A DNA stretch of 64,000 bases from Denitrobacterium detoxificans (GTDB taxonomy: Bacteria; Actinomycetota; Coriobacteriia; Coriobacteriales; Eggerthellaceae): the NCBI RefSeq assembly GCF_001643775.1, contig NZ_CP011402.1, forward strand, positions 2,140,432 through 2,204,431. Reading direction: 5' to 3'. The notes under the pieces are model-generated. The model ran no database searches and was not told the origin of the DNA. It saw only the letters and a program-made list of their open reading frames with translations. Position numbers and translations under genes: made by a program. Positions 33,862-43,328 of this stretch are shown piece after piece. Numbering within the stretch: position 1 is the stretch's first letter; the number at the start of each line of letters is the position of its first letter.

Positions 33862-35643
33862 CTACTCCAGGAACGCGCCGGTTTGGCGGTTCCACAGGTT
33901 GGCGTATTGGCCGTTCGCCGCAATGAGCTGGTCGTGCGGGCCATCTTCCACGATGCGGCCATGGTCGAGCACCACGATGCGGTCGAGGCTCGCCACCGTG
34001 GAAAGGCGATGCGCCACCACAATGGCAGTACGCCCCGCCATGAGCGTTTCCAGGGCATCCTGCACCGCCGCCTCGCTTTCGCTATCAAGCGCGCTCGTGG
34101 CTTCATCAAGCACCAGGATCGGGCAATCGGCCAGGATGGCACGCGCGATGGCAATGCGCTGACGTTGGCCGCCGGAAAGCTTCACGCCACGCTCGCCCGT
34201 AACGGTATCAAAGCCCTGGGGCAGCTTTTCGATGAATTCGAGCGCATTGGCGCGACGCGCCGCCTCGCGAATCTCCTCGATGGTGGCATCGGGGCGCCCA
34301 TAGGCAATGTTTTCCGCCACGCTGCGGTGAAACAACAGCGATTCCTGGGGCACGTAGGCAATCTGCCTACGTAGACTCTGCTGCGTCGTGCATGCCACGT
34401 TCTGCCCGTCCACCAGAATACGACCCTCCTGGATGTCAGACAGACGCAGCAGCAGTTTCGTGAGCGTGGTCTTGCCCGCGCCGCTCACGCCCACCAAGCC
34501 CACGCGCTCGCCAGGCTTGATATGTAGCTCGAACTGATCGAACACCTGCGTGCGCACGCCGCCGTCCTCGTAGAAGAAGTCGATGCCCTCGAAGTCGATA
34601 GCCCCTTCCGTAACCACGAGCGGTTGGGCATTGGGCACGTCGTCTACCAGACGCGGCTCGTCGAGCACGGCGGTCATGCCGCTCGCATCGCCCAAGGCAC
34701 GGTTCAGGCGCTGCAGGCCCGTATTGATGAAGTTGAACTGGTTCGTCACCGTATTCGTGTAGGTGAACATCATGACGAGCGTACCAGCGGAAATGCCGAA
34801 CCATGCGTTGCCGCCCGCAATGAACACGGTGACGACGCTCATGATGACCACCGTAATGGCCGCCGTGACGATGCCACGCATCAGCGACGAATGCATGCGC
34901 TTGCTATCGCGCGCCACCACTTCCCTGTTATAGCGATCGAACAGGCCGCGCTCGTACTCCTCGCGCCCGTACGTCTTCACGGCCAGGATGTTCGCCACCG
35001 AGTCGGAAAGCTCGCCCGAGAGCTGGTTCTGCGCACCGGCGGCCTCTGCGTTCAGATGCAAGATGCGCTTGTACATGTAGTACGAAATGAGCGCATATGC
35101 CACGAGCAGTACCATGAGAATCGCCACGTACAGGGGCACGCGCGGAATCAGAATAGCGCACGTCATCACGATGGAAATGACCACGGGCATAAAGGGGAAC
35201 ATAAGCGCTTCGAGCAGCTGGTTATACGCATTCATAAACTTGGTAGTCTGAGACACGAGCGTTCCGCCAAACCGATTGGAATGGAACGACATGCTCTGAT
35301 GGCACAGCGCGTCGAAGCACACGGTAGCCAAGTCGTAGCTCACGGCAATCTCGAGCTTCCACAGCGCATAGTCCTGCAGCTTGCTGCAAGCCTGGCCCAC
35401 CAGGTTTATGGCAATGAGGGCCAGCACGTAGGGGCCAAACACGGAAACCAAGTCCTCCGCCGCAACGGCGCCAGCGCTTACGCGGTCGACGATAAGGCTC
35501 ATCACATAAGGGTTTCCATAGGAAAGCAAGGCGTGAAAGCCAATAGTCGCCAGCACGAGCGTAAGGAAGAATCCCATATGCTTGCGCGTAGCGAGCCAAT
35601 AGTAATGAAGCGTTCTCCTGGTAACCGACTGCGAACGAGCCAT
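33862..35643 (-). CDS. ABC exporter, fused permease-ATPase (type IV, multidrug/lipid-like)
   Basis: 593 residues. An N-terminal six-helix membrane domain (to about residue 315) is fused to an ATPase with Walker A GVSGAGKTT, the Q-loop YVPQESLLF, signature LSGGQRQRIAIARA and Walker B ILVLDEATSALD. One gene suggests a homodimer. Substrate is unknown; relatives export drugs, lipids or peptides. AAAGGCGGT precedes the ATG. It is divergent from the sodium symporter across 180 bp. Confidence 0.9.
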   Translation of the reverse strand: MARSQSVTRRTLHYYWLATRKHMGFFLTLVLATIGFHALLSYGNPYVMSLIVDRVSAGAVAAEDLVSVFGPYVLALIAINLVGQACSKLQDYALWKLEIAVSYDLATVCFDALCHQSMSFHSNRFGGTLVSQTTKFMNAYNQLLEALMFPFMPVVISIVMTCAILIPRVPLYVAILMVLLVAYALISYYMYKRILHLNAEAAGAQNQLSGELSDSVANILAVKTYGREEYERGLFDRYNREVVARDSKRMHSSLMRGIVTAAITVVIMSVVTVFIAGGNAWFGISAGTLVMMFTYTNTVTNQFNFINTGLQRLNRALGDASGMTAVLDEPRLVDDVPNAQPLVVTEGAIDFEGIDFFYEDGGVRTQVFDQFELHIKPGERVGLVGVSGAGKTTLTKLLLRLSDIQEGRILVDGQNVACTTQQSLRRQIAYVPQESLLFHRSVAENIAYGRPDATIEEIREAARRANALEFIEKLPQGFDTVTGERGVKLSGGQRQRIAIARAILADCPILVLDEATSALDSESEAAVQDALETLMAGRTAIVVAHRLSTVASLDRIVVLDHGRIVEDGPHDQLIAANGQYANLWNRQTGAFLE

Positions 35644-35824
35644 GGTGACCGCCTTTCAAACCCCAAACACCATGCAAACCCGCACAGCGTACCGTACATA
35701 TCGAATGAAGCACGAAGCCAGATGCCGCGTGCCCATATTTCCCACTTTGGAAAGAGGCGACCGAAGAATGGCGGCATAGCTTGTGATAGTCTGCTAACCA
35801 CTGTATACGCGACAAAGGACATCC

Positions 35825-37198
35825 ATGGCAAAGCAAGCACCTGTAACCGAAGGGTTAACGCACAACGACACCCACGCCAAACGCGACAGCTTTCGCTCGC
35901 GCAGGGGCTTCATCCTGGCATGCATTGGCTCGGCTGTGGGCATGGGCAACATCTGGCTGTTCCCCACGCGCGTTTCCGCATATGGCGGCGGCACGTTCCT
36001 CGTGCCGTACCTCATCTTCGTCGTGCTGATCGCCTCCACGGGCGTCATGGGGGAAATGGCCTTCGGCCGTGCCACGCATAGCGGGCCGGCAGGGGCATTC
36101 GGCTTCGCCATCCGCGAGCGCTTCGGAGCCGCACGCGAAAAGTACGGTCGCGCGCTGGGGCTGTTCCCCGTCATCTCGTCACTGGCCATGGCCATTGGAT
36201 ACACCGTTGTGGTGGGCTGGATCCTGTTCTATGCCGTGCAATCCATTACGGGCGGCATGGTCGGCATGCAGAGCGCGCAGGAGTTTGGCGGCCTCTTCGA
36301 AGGCGTGGCAGCCGACAACACGCTCTGGCAGGTTGCGGCGCTCATCATCGCGTTCGGCATCGTGTCCTTTGGCATCGGGCGCGGCATCGAATCGGCCAAC
36401 AAGGTCATGATGCCCCTGTTCTTCCTGCTCTTCGTCGTGCTGGCCGTCTACGCCGCGATGCAGCCCGGCTCTTCCGCAGGCTACGCCTACCTCTTCACGC
36501 TCGACCCCGCTGGCTTGGCCGACCCCATGGTATGGGTATTCGCCCTGGGCCAGGCGTTTTTCAGCCTTTCGGTAGCGGGTAGCGGCACGCTTATCTATGG
36601 TTCGTACCTCAGCGACAAGGAGGACATCCCCAACAGCGCCAAGTACGTCGCCATCTTCGACACCTTGGCGGCCATCCTGGCCTCCCTCGTAATCATCCCA
36701 GCCATGGCATCCGCCGGGCAGACGCTCTCGTCGGGCGGCCCGGGCCTGCTATTCATCTACCTACCCACCCTCTTCGCCGGCATGCCCATGGGCAATGTCG
36801 TTATGGTGATCTTCTTCGTGGCCGTGCTCTTCGGCGGCCTTAGCTCGCTTATCAACCTCTACGAGGCGCCCATCGCCACACTGCAGGAACGCTTCAAGCT
36901 GAAGCGCACGATGGCCTGCCTCATCATTGGCATCATCGGGCTCGTCGTGAGCCTGGTCATCCAGCAGATCGTCTCGCCCTGGATGGATGTCTGCTCGGTC
37001 TACCTGTGTCCCATTGGCGCCGCCATGGCGGGCATCATGTTCTTCTGGCTGCTGGGCGGCGACTTCGTAAAGAGCCAGATGAACAAGGGCAGGAAAAAGC
37101 TCCTCTCGCCCCTGTTCTTCTCGCTCGGGAAATACGTCTACTGCTTCGTGACGCTCTTCGTGCTTATCGCCGGCTCCATCTTGGGCGGCATCGGCTAG
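35825..37198 (+). CDS. Sodium-dependent transporter of the NSS (SNF) family
   Basis: 457 residues with about 11-12 helices. The first helix carries the Na+/substrate site typical of LeuT-like carriers (CIGSAVGMGNIWLFP). It imports an amino acid or amine with sodium; which one cannot be read from the sequence. AAAGGAC lies 5 nt before the ATG. Its stop codon overlaps the stop of the convergent nikE gene by a few bases, leaving no room for a terminator between them. Confidence 0.9.
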   Translation: MAKQAPVTEGLTHNDTHAKRDSFRSRRGFILACIGSAVGMGNIWLFPTRVSAYGGGTFLVPYLIFVVLIASTGVMGEMAFGRATHSGPAGAFGFAIRERFGAAREKYGRALGLFPVISSLAMAIGYTVVVGWILFYAVQSITGGMVGMQSAQEFGGLFEGVAADNTLWQVAALIIAFGIVSFGIGRGIESANKVMMPLFFLLFVVLAVYAAMQPGSSAGYAYLFTLDPAGLADPMVWVFALGQAFFSLSVAGSGTLIYGSYLSDKEDIPNSAKYVAIFDTLAAILASLVIIPAMASAGQTLSSGGPGLLFIYLPTLFAGMPMGNVVMVIFFVAVLFGGLSSLINLYEAPIATLQERFKLKRTMACLIIGIIGLVVSLVIQQIVSPWMDVCSVYLCPIGAAMAGIMFFWLLGGDFVKSQMNKGRKKLLSPLFFSLGKYVYCFVTLFVLIAGSILGGIG

Positions 37199-37827
37199 GA
37201 AGCCGCGCCTTCGAAAGCAACCACGCGATCGCACAGGCGCTCGGCCAGGTACGCGTTGTGCGTAATAACCAGCACGCCCATGCCGCGCTCTTCGGCCAAG
37301 TCCATGATGGCCTCCCATATCTGCGCCTGCGTAACCACGTCGAGCATCGTGGTGATCTCGTCGCAGACGAGAATGCGCGTCTGAGGCGCAAGCGCGCGCA
37401 TCACGCAGAAACGTTGCAGCTCACCACCGGAAAGCTCGTTGGGAAAGCGCTTTTTCCACGCAGGCTCGATGCCGAAGCGCTCACGCAGCTCCGCAGGGGG
37501 ATCCCACGACTCGAGCAGCGTCTTGCCCAGGCGCCAGCGCGGGTTCACCGCCCGTTCCGGATGCTGGTGGACCATCTGCACGGGCAGAAACCCAGTCGAG
37601 GGCAAAAGACGCGCCTCGTTCGGCAACGCATCCGCGTTATCCCACGTCACACGACCGCTGTCAGGCTTGAGCAAGCCGCATAGCACGCGAGCAAGCGTGC
37701 TCTTCCCGCAACCGCTAGGACCAAAGAGAGCAACCTTCTCGCCTTCGGCAATCTGAAAATCGACATGGCTTAGAATGGGCTCGCTCGCATGGTAGGCGAA
37801 CGAAACGTCATGCGCACTAAGAAGCAT
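37195..37827 (-). CDS. nikE: Nickel/peptide-type ABC importer ATPase NikE-like
   Basis: 210 residues, shorter than E. coli NikE (about 268). Walker A GPSGCGKST, signature ELSGGELQRFCVMRA and Walker B ILVCDEITTMLD are intact. The C-terminal extension of the Opp/Dpp/Nik ATPase group is missing, so only the core is present. It overlaps the nikD stop by 11 nt. Nickel is assigned from the NikR-type operator upstream of the operon; by itself this protein could equally serve a peptide importer. Confidence 0.78.
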   Translation of the reverse strand: MLLSAHDVSFAYHASEPILSHVDFQIAEGEKVALFGPSGCGKSTLARVLCGLLKPDSGRVTWDNADALPNEARLLPSTGFLPVQMVHQHPERAVNPRWRLGKTLLESWDPPAELRERFGIEPAWKKRFPNELSGGELQRFCVMRALAPQTRILVCDEITTMLDVVTQAQIWEAIMDLAEERGMGVLVITHNAYLAERLCDRVVAFEGAAS

Positions 37828-38791
37828 GATGGCACCTCACTTCCCCGCCACGCAGGGGGCGCAAGGGAACGGCGCCCTGCAAGCATTCCGACGTGGCCTG
37901 GGGGCATCGATCCGCATACAAACAGCCCGCGGGCAAGTTACCCGCATACGGCTGCGTACCAGACACGGGCGTGAATCCGTTCTGCGGAAGGGCACGCCAC
38001 AACGCCTTGCTATACGGATGGCGAAGCGCTTCGGGATGCTCGCGAAAATCAGCCGCCGGCGCCACTTCCAACGTAGAGCCCGCATAGAAGACCACTACGC
38101 TATCGGCAACATCGTAGGCCAGGTCCAGGTCGTGCGTGATGACGACCACGGCTTTGCCGTTATCGGCCAAGGCCCGGAACTCCGACATGGCCTGCACGGC
38201 CATGTCATGCGTAAGGCCCGGCGTGGGTTCATCGGCTATCACGACCTCGGCATCCTCGATAAGCGCCGTGGAAAGCAACACGCGGCGCGACATGCCACCT
38301 GACAGCTCGAAGGGATACATGCGCTCGGCCCGTTCGGGCAAGCGATAGCGCTTGAACAGCGCGCGCTGGCCTTCCCGCGTTCCACGCGTACCCCGTACCT
38401 GAGCGCCCGCGCGCATAAGCGGGTCAAGGCACTCGACCGACTGGGGGACAAAGGCGATATGCGTGCCACGTAGCTGTTCCTGCACTTCGGACGTCATATC
38501 CACGCCTCGATAGCGGAGCATGCCGGTAACCGTGGCGTTTTCCGGGAGCAGGCCAAGAATGGCGTGCGCGAGCAGGCTCTTCCCCGAACCTGAGGAACCA
38601 ACCACGGCCACGATCTGTCCCGCATGGGCCGTAAGCGACAAATCGCTGATCGTCTGCAACGACGTACGATGCAACCCACGCCCATACCGCTCGAAGCGAA
38701 TGCTCAGGTCGCGCACTTCCAGCATGGGGGCGTTTTCGTCCCACTGCGATTCCAAAAGTCCCATGCGAACTTCAGCTATCCTCTTCATCAT
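37817..38791 (-). CDS. nikD: Nickel/peptide-type ABC importer ATPase NikD-like
   Basis: 324 residues. Walker A GSSGSGKSLL, signature ELSGGMSRRVLL, Walker B VVIADEPTPGL and the H-loop ITHDLD are present. The C-terminal oligopeptide/nickel extension follows with Cys residues (CLYADRCPQATSEC). It pairs with nikE as a heterodimeric motor. AAGGATAGGACC precedes the start. The gene follows nikC with a 4-bp gap. Confidence 0.8.
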   Translation of the reverse strand: MMKRIAEVRMGLLESQWDENAPMLEVRDLSIRFERYGRGLHRTSLQTISDLSLTAHAGQIVAVVGSSGSGKSLLAHAILGLLPENATVTGMLRYRGVDMTSEVQEQLRGTHIAFVPQSVECLDPLMRAGAQVRGTRGTREGQRALFKRYRLPERAERMYPFELSGGMSRRVLLSTALIEDAEVVIADEPTPGLTHDMAVQAMSEFRALADNGKAVVVITHDLDLAYDVADSVVVFYAGSTLEVAPAADFREHPEALRHPYSKALWRALPQNGFTPVSGTQPYAGNLPAGCLYADRCPQATSECLQGAVPLRPLRGGEVRCHHAS

Positions 38792-38795
38792 GGTC

Positions 38796-39674
38796 CTATC
38801 CTTGCGCCGTATGCGGGTCGATAAGGCGCTTCACGTCGTCACCCAGGGCGTACACGAGCAGCACGATGAGCACCATCATGAGGCCAGGGAAAAACGCAAG
38901 CCACCACGCGCCCGTGACGATGTACTTCATCGACTCGGAAAGCACCGCGCCAATGGCGGGCGAATCGAGCGGAAGGCCAAAGCCCAGAAACGTCAGCGCG
39001 CTCTCATGCAGAATCGCATGGGGGAACAGCAAAATGGTGCCCACGATGAACTGGGGCATAACGCTGGGGAACACATGATGCACGGCAATCCACGTACCGC
39101 TCTTGCCCATTGCACGCGAAGCATGCACGTAGTCGGACGTGCGAATGCGCAGCACCTCGGCGCGAATGAGACGCGTAAGCGATGGCCAGTGCGAAATGGC
39201 CACAGCCACGATGACGCCCCATGCCCCGCCACCCAGGGCAAACGAGATGAGGATGAGGAGCACCAGGTGAGGCACCGCCATGAACAGGTCGCAGAGCCAC
39301 AGCACCGTACGATCGATTACGCCACCATAGATGGCGGAAAGCGAGCCCAGCACCAAGCCAATGCCACCGGAAACAACCGAGGCGGCAATGCCAATGAGAA
39401 TGGAAATGGCCAAACCGCGAATGGTGCGGCAGAACATATCGCGCCCCAGGTAATCGGTGCCAAACCAGTGTTCCATACTGGGCAGCAGGGACTTCTGCGC
39501 ATAATCGGGCGCATACGCCGAATCGGGCATGGCAAGGCCTGCGACCAGAACGCCCAGCAGGATGCAGCCCAGAACGCACGCAAGCGCAATGGCACGCCTA
39601 CGACGGTTGCCCCGCGTACGAGCACGTACGATAACGGGAGCGGCAGGTCGGGAGATAGCGCATTCGCTAGCCAT
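38796..39674 (-). CDS. nikC: Nickel/peptide-type ABC importer permease NikC-like
   Basis: 292 residues, a DppC/NikC-type permease with about six helices. An N-terminal basic stretch precedes the first helix, HWFGTDYLGRDMFCR is the family hallmark, and the coupling-helix EAA loop is in DYVHASRAMGKSG. The chosen ATG overlaps the nikB end by 8 nt. A much longer frame extends upstream in the nikB region but has no coding signal and is rejected. Confidence 0.82.
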   Translation of the reverse strand: MASECAISRPAAPVIVRARTRGNRRRRAIALACVLGCILLGVLVAGLAMPDSAYAPDYAQKSLLPSMEHWFGTDYLGRDMFCRTIRGLAISILIGIAASVVSGGIGLVLGSLSAIYGGVIDRTVLWLCDLFMAVPHLVLLILISFALGGGAWGVIVAVAISHWPSLTRLIRAEVLRIRTSDYVHASRAMGKSGTWIAVHHVFPSVMPQFIVGTILLFPHAILHESALTFLGFGLPLDSPAIGAVLSESMKYIVTGAWWLAFFPGLMMVLIVLLVYALGDDVKRLIDPHTAQG

Positions 39675-40659
39675 CGATGGCCTCGCTTCCTCGCCTGATG
39701 CGCGGATCCACCACGCCGTAAAGCACATTCGCCAGCAAGTTGCCGAAGAACACGAACAGGGCAGCCACCAGAGCCACGCCCAACAACAGCGGAACATCGC
39801 CCGCAAGCGCCGCCTCGACGGCGGCATTGCCCAGTCCGGGATAGGAAAATACCTGCTCGGCAAGAATGGACCCACCGAAAATCTCGGAAATGGACGCGCA
39901 TTGCAGCGTAATGGCCGGCAGCGCGATATTGCGCAGCACATGACGGCGCGCAAACTGGGTACGAGACTCGCCACGCGCACGCGCGAACAAGGCATAGTCG
40001 CTCTCGCACGCCTCGATGGCCTTTTCGCGCGTCTGCAGGGTGATGGACGCAATGCCCGTAACGGAAAGCACGAGCGCCGGCAAGAACAGATGCCAAAGAC
40101 GATCGCCGATGGTAACGTCCTGGGCCAACACGCCCGCCGAACTCGCAAGCCCCATGGGGAACCAGCCCAGCTTCACCGAGAAGACCACAAGGGCCAGCAG
40201 GGCAAGCCAGAACGTAGGCGCTGCCGCCATGGTGAGGCAAAACCCCTTTACCAAACGGTCGAGCGCGCTATCGCGACGCATGCCGCACACCATACCCAAG
40301 GCAAACCCCAGCACGCCAGAAAAAACCCAGGCCGTACCCATAAGCGCCAACGAGGTAAGGGAACGTTCGGCAAGCACATCGAGCACGGGGCGCTGATAGA
40401 TAACGGAAACGCCCCAGTCGCCCGTAAGCACACCGCCAATCCAACGCAGGTATCGCTCAACGGGAGGGTCGTTGAAGCCCCAATGCGCCGCTATGGCGTC
40501 GAGCTGCTCTTGGGACAAATGATTCTCGGAGCCCGCATAAGCCTCCACAGGATCGATGGGAGCGGCATTGGCCAAAGCAAAGCTCACGACGCTCACTGCA
40601 AGCAGCAGCGTCATGAGCCTTACGGTATTCCCAGCGACGAACTTCGCTCTTGGGGACAC
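39667..40659 (-). CDS. nikB: Nickel/peptide-type ABC importer permease NikB-like
   Basis: 330 residues with about six helices and the DppB/NikB pattern: an N-terminal helix, then LTGDWGVS, a substrate-facing periplasmic loop, and the EAA-type coupling loop (DYALFARARG). The GTG start overlaps the nikA TAG as TAGTG, with AAGGAGAA upstream. The gene lies between nikA and nikC in standard order. Confidence 0.83.
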   Translation of the reverse strand: MSPRAKFVAGNTVRLMTLLLAVSVVSFALANAAPIDPVEAYAGSENHLSQEQLDAIAAHWGFNDPPVERYLRWIGGVLTGDWGVSVIYQRPVLDVLAERSLTSLALMGTAWVFSGVLGFALGMVCGMRRDSALDRLVKGFCLTMAAAPTFWLALLALVVFSVKLGWFPMGLASSAGVLAQDVTIGDRLWHLFLPALVLSVTGIASITLQTREKAIEACESDYALFARARGESRTQFARRHVLRNIALPAITLQCASISEIFGGSILAEQVFSYPGLGNAAVEAALAGDVPLLLGVALVAALFVFFGNLLANVLYGVVDPRIRRGSEAIDG

Positions 40660-42356
40660 TACTTCTCCTTGCCAGTATCATCCGAAGAGGAGCCAGACTT
40701 GGCCTCTTCCTCTTCCAGGCGCTGCTCTTCCCACATCCACTCTTCCAGGTTGCCCACGATAGGCCAGCCATGTCCGTGGGGATGCACGGGCTGCTCGCCC
40801 AAGTACAACCCATTACGCACGAAGTAGGTATGGTCGATGGAGACGAGCCAGATGAAGGGCATGTCGCCGTTTTCGCTTTCGGGGCCAGTGGTTCCATCCC
40901 ACTGCACCTTCTGCCATTCGCTCAGCGAAAGAGCATCGTCGGTGGTGTCGAGCGCGCTATGAATATGCTGGTCGACGGTAGCATTCTCGTACTGGGCATG
41001 ATTGTACGAGCCCGTGGAGCTGTAGTATCCAACCAGGTCACCCGAGGGATCCCAATCGCCCGTGCCCCAGCACGTAGGCACGTTTTCAGACTGGGCCTTG
41101 CAATCCGACCAAAGCGCAGACGTGGCATTAATCTTGATGCCGAGCTTCTGCGCCTGCTGGGCAAACGCCTCGGCGATGTTGTAGCGCTGCATGTCGTCGG
41201 TACGACCCGTAATAGAGAACTCGGCGCGCACGCCATCCTTTTCGCGAATGCCGTCGGAGCCTTCCTTCCAGCCCGCGTCATCCAGGAGCTTCTTGGCCTC
41301 ATCCAGGCGGCCATCCTTGTAGCTGCACGCACTGTTTGCCCAGGGGACACCCGTGATGAGCGCCGTGGTAGGCGTGCCAATGCCGTTAAGGGCACCCTCC
41401 ACAATAGCCGAGCGATCGACGCCAATGTTCAGCGCCTTTCGAATGGCCTTGTCGCACGTGACGTTGTTGCCAACCGTCTTACCATCCTTCTGAGATTCCG
41501 CAGCCGTGGGCAAATTGAAGCCGCGCGTGTCCATGGTATCGAACGTGCGAAGCGTCATGCCGTTTACCGAGCTGGTGGCGTATTCGGGTTGCACCATGGC
41601 AACGTCGAGCTCGCCCGACTGCGCATGCGCGAGCGAGGTCTCGCCATCCAGGAATAGCAGCGTAATGCGGCGGAACGGCGAAATCGTGCCGTAGTAAAAC
41701 TCGTTCGGCGAGATGATGATCTGCTGGCCCGCATCCCACTGATCGAGCTTGAAGGGGCCACTGCCGATGGGATCGCTACGATACGTCTGCTCGTTGTAGA
41801 GCTTCTCGGGAACGATACCCAGCTTCGCCGTAACCTGAGGGAAACTAGAATACGGCTCGCTTAGGCGGAACACGACCGTATAGTCGTCCTCAACGCTAAC
41901 CTCGGCAACCTTCGAAAGGTCGATCGTGGAAGCCCCGTTATCGCGCGCCGTAAGGTACGAGAAGGCTACATCACCAGCAGTAACGTCGCTGCCGTCGGAA
42001 AAACGGGCGTTCTCACGCAGCGTGAACGTGTATTCCAGGCCGTCGCTGGAAACGCTCCACCCCGTGGCAAGGTCGGGGTTAAGCTGCATATCGGTATCGA
42101 ATTTCAGCAGACGCGACTGGAACAAGATATACGAGCCGTTATAGCCCCACCCCGTAAGCGGATCGAAGCCATCTTCGGGCTCGGACCCCACGTAGATGGT
42201 AAGCGTATCGGGAAGCGACTCGGAAGAAACCGGGGTCTCTTCGCGGCTGCAACCCGCAAGAATCCCCGCTGCTCCACCCATGGCCGCAAGGGCGCTCGCC
42301 GCAGCGGCACCCCTCAGAAAACCTCTTCTGGAAATAAACGCACTGCCATTCCCCAT
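40659..42356 (-). CDS. nikA: Tat-exported substrate-binding lipoprotein, NikA-like (SBP family 5)
   Basis: 565 residues. A twin-arginine signal (SRRGFLRG), hydrophobic core and lipobox LAGC show it is exported folded and lipid-anchored, which is unusual for a family-5 binding protein but known for metal-loaded ones. The mature domain is an extended SBP_bac_5 fold (TIYVGSEPEDGFDPLTG near its start). The group binds nickel chelates, peptides or opines. The ATG at 42356 has AAGGGAG 5 nt upstream; the GTG two codons earlier is in that site. Nickel is preferred because a perfect NikR-type repeat lies 20 bp before the ATG. Confidence 0.75.
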   Translation of the reverse strand: MGNGSAFISRRGFLRGAAAASALAAMGGAAGILAGCSREETPVSSESLPDTLTIYVGSEPEDGFDPLTGWGYNGSYILFQSRLLKFDTDMQLNPDLATGWSVSSDGLEYTFTLRENARFSDGSDVTAGDVAFSYLTARDNGASTIDLSKVAEVSVEDDYTVVFRLSEPYSSFPQVTAKLGIVPEKLYNEQTYRSDPIGSGPFKLDQWDAGQQIIISPNEFYYGTISPFRRITLLFLDGETSLAHAQSGELDVAMVQPEYATSSVNGMTLRTFDTMDTRGFNLPTAAESQKDGKTVGNNVTCDKAIRKALNIGVDRSAIVEGALNGIGTPTTALITGVPWANSACSYKDGRLDEAKKLLDDAGWKEGSDGIREKDGVRAEFSITGRTDDMQRYNIAEAFAQQAQKLGIKINATSALWSDCKAQSENVPTCWGTGDWDPSGDLVGYYSSTGSYNHAQYENATVDQHIHSALDTTDDALSLSEWQKVQWDGTTGPESENGDMPFIWLVSIDHTYFVRNGLYLGEQPVHPHGHGWPIVGNLEEWMWEEQRLEEEEAKSGSSSDDTGKEK

Positions 42357-42374
42357 GTCCACTCCCTTGTGTGC

Positions 42375-42405
42375 ACGTGTTACATTAGACTAATCCGTAA
42401 CACGT
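42375..42405 (-). promoter_or_regulatory. NikR-type operator upstream of nikABCDE
   Basis: Inverted repeat ACGTGTTAC (42375-42383), 13-bp spacer, GTAACACGT (42397-42405): 9-bp perfect arms. The spacer is itself a palindrome (ATTAG-A-CTAAT). GTGTTAC-N13-GTAACAC is the motif I recall for NikR in metal-reducing deltaproteobacteria. It lies 20 bp before the nikA start, positioned to block transcription. No nikR gene is in the window. Confidence 0.75.
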
Positions 42406-42582
42406 ATTATTCACGCTGTTCGCGTACCGTCAATAGACATTTTGATCAAATTCGTCTCTCTTTCGGCAACGTACGAAAGAGAGCACGTTCCTCGGGAAAA
42501 ATAACCTCTGGGTAGCACTTGCATTCCCCCATACGGCCCCGTGCTAGCATGGGCGGGCAGACATTCCAACGGAAGGAAATCC

Positions 42583-43221
42583 ATGGACGACCACAAGCGT
42601 TCGTACTATCGAAATCTTTCGCAAACCCTCGTTAAGAAATTCGCCCGGCGCGGCATCGACGCACTCTACTGCGACACCGCCGCCGAAGCGAAAGACGCCG
42701 TTCTAGAGCTCATGCCCAGCGGCTCGTCCGTCACGTGGGGCGGCTCGATGTCCATCGAACAGGCGGGCATTCTCGACGCCGTTCGCGAAGGAAACTACAA
42801 CATTATCGACCGCTCGGACAAGGGCCCCGGCGAAGACCCGCGTATCATGCTCAGCAAGCAGATGATGGCCGACTACTTCCTCATGAGCACCAACGCGTTC
42901 ACGCGCGACGGCGAACTGGTGAACATCGACGGCATGGGGACACGTCTGTGCTTTTTGGTGGCGGGCCCCGCGCACGTTATCGTGGTCACCAGCATGAACA
43001 AGATGACGCGCGACGTGCCTTCCGCGCTGCAGCGCATCCACGACCAGGCCACGCCCCCGAACTGCGTACGCCTGAACATTCCCACACCGTGCGCGGCAAC
43101 GGGCGCCTGCGGCGATTGCCACGGCGCAAACACCATCTGCTGCCAAGAGGTCATCACGCGTCACAGCCGCGAGCCCCATCGCATCACCGTGGTGCTCGTA
43201 GGCGAAGAGCTGGGCTACTAG
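42583..43221 (+). CDS. LUD-domain protein (LutC/YkgG-like, lactate utilization family)
   Basis: 212 residues of the DUF162/LUD fold: VTWGGSMSIEQAGI, NAFTRDGELVNIDGMG and VIVVTSMNKMTRD are typical. LutC takes part in lactate oxidation with LutA and LutB, but neither is beside it. Five clustered Cys (CAATGACGDC and ICC, about residues 165-185) distinguish this branch and could bind metal or an Fe-S cluster. GGAAGGAA lies before the ATG. It is divergent from nikA, with the NikR-type operator between, but about 180 bp from its own start. Confidence 0.82.
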   Translation: MDDHKRSYYRNLSQTLVKKFARRGIDALYCDTAAEAKDAVLELMPSGSSVTWGGSMSIEQAGILDAVREGNYNIIDRSDKGPGEDPRIMLSKQMMADYFLMSTNAFTRDGELVNIDGMGTRLCFLVAGPAHVIVVTSMNKMTRDVPSALQRIHDQATPPNCVRLNIPTPCAATGACGDCHGANTICCQEVITRHSREPHRITVVLVGEELGY

Positions 43222-43263
43222 CGGCCAGCGCACACGCCGGAACTCGGTTACAAGGCATAACGA

Positions 43264-43296
43264 AAGCGGCCCGCTCGATTGAGCGGGCCGCTTGGC
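43264..43296. terminator. Bidirectional terminator between the LUD gene and the AGCS symporter
   Basis: A 13-bp perfect stem (AAGCGGCCCGCTC with its complement) around GATT lies between two convergent genes. Short T-runs occur on both strands (GGCTTTC and TTTCGTT). Confidence 0.82.
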
Positions 43297-43328
43297 TTTC
43301 AGGCTAGGAACGCACGCAATGACGGCGA

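Noticed and set aside
39675-40148. An N-terminal extension of about 158 residues on the nikC frame
   Set aside because: It lies entirely inside nikB in another frame, is Arg/Cys/Ser-rich, and the true permease start overlaps the nikB stop by only 8 nt.
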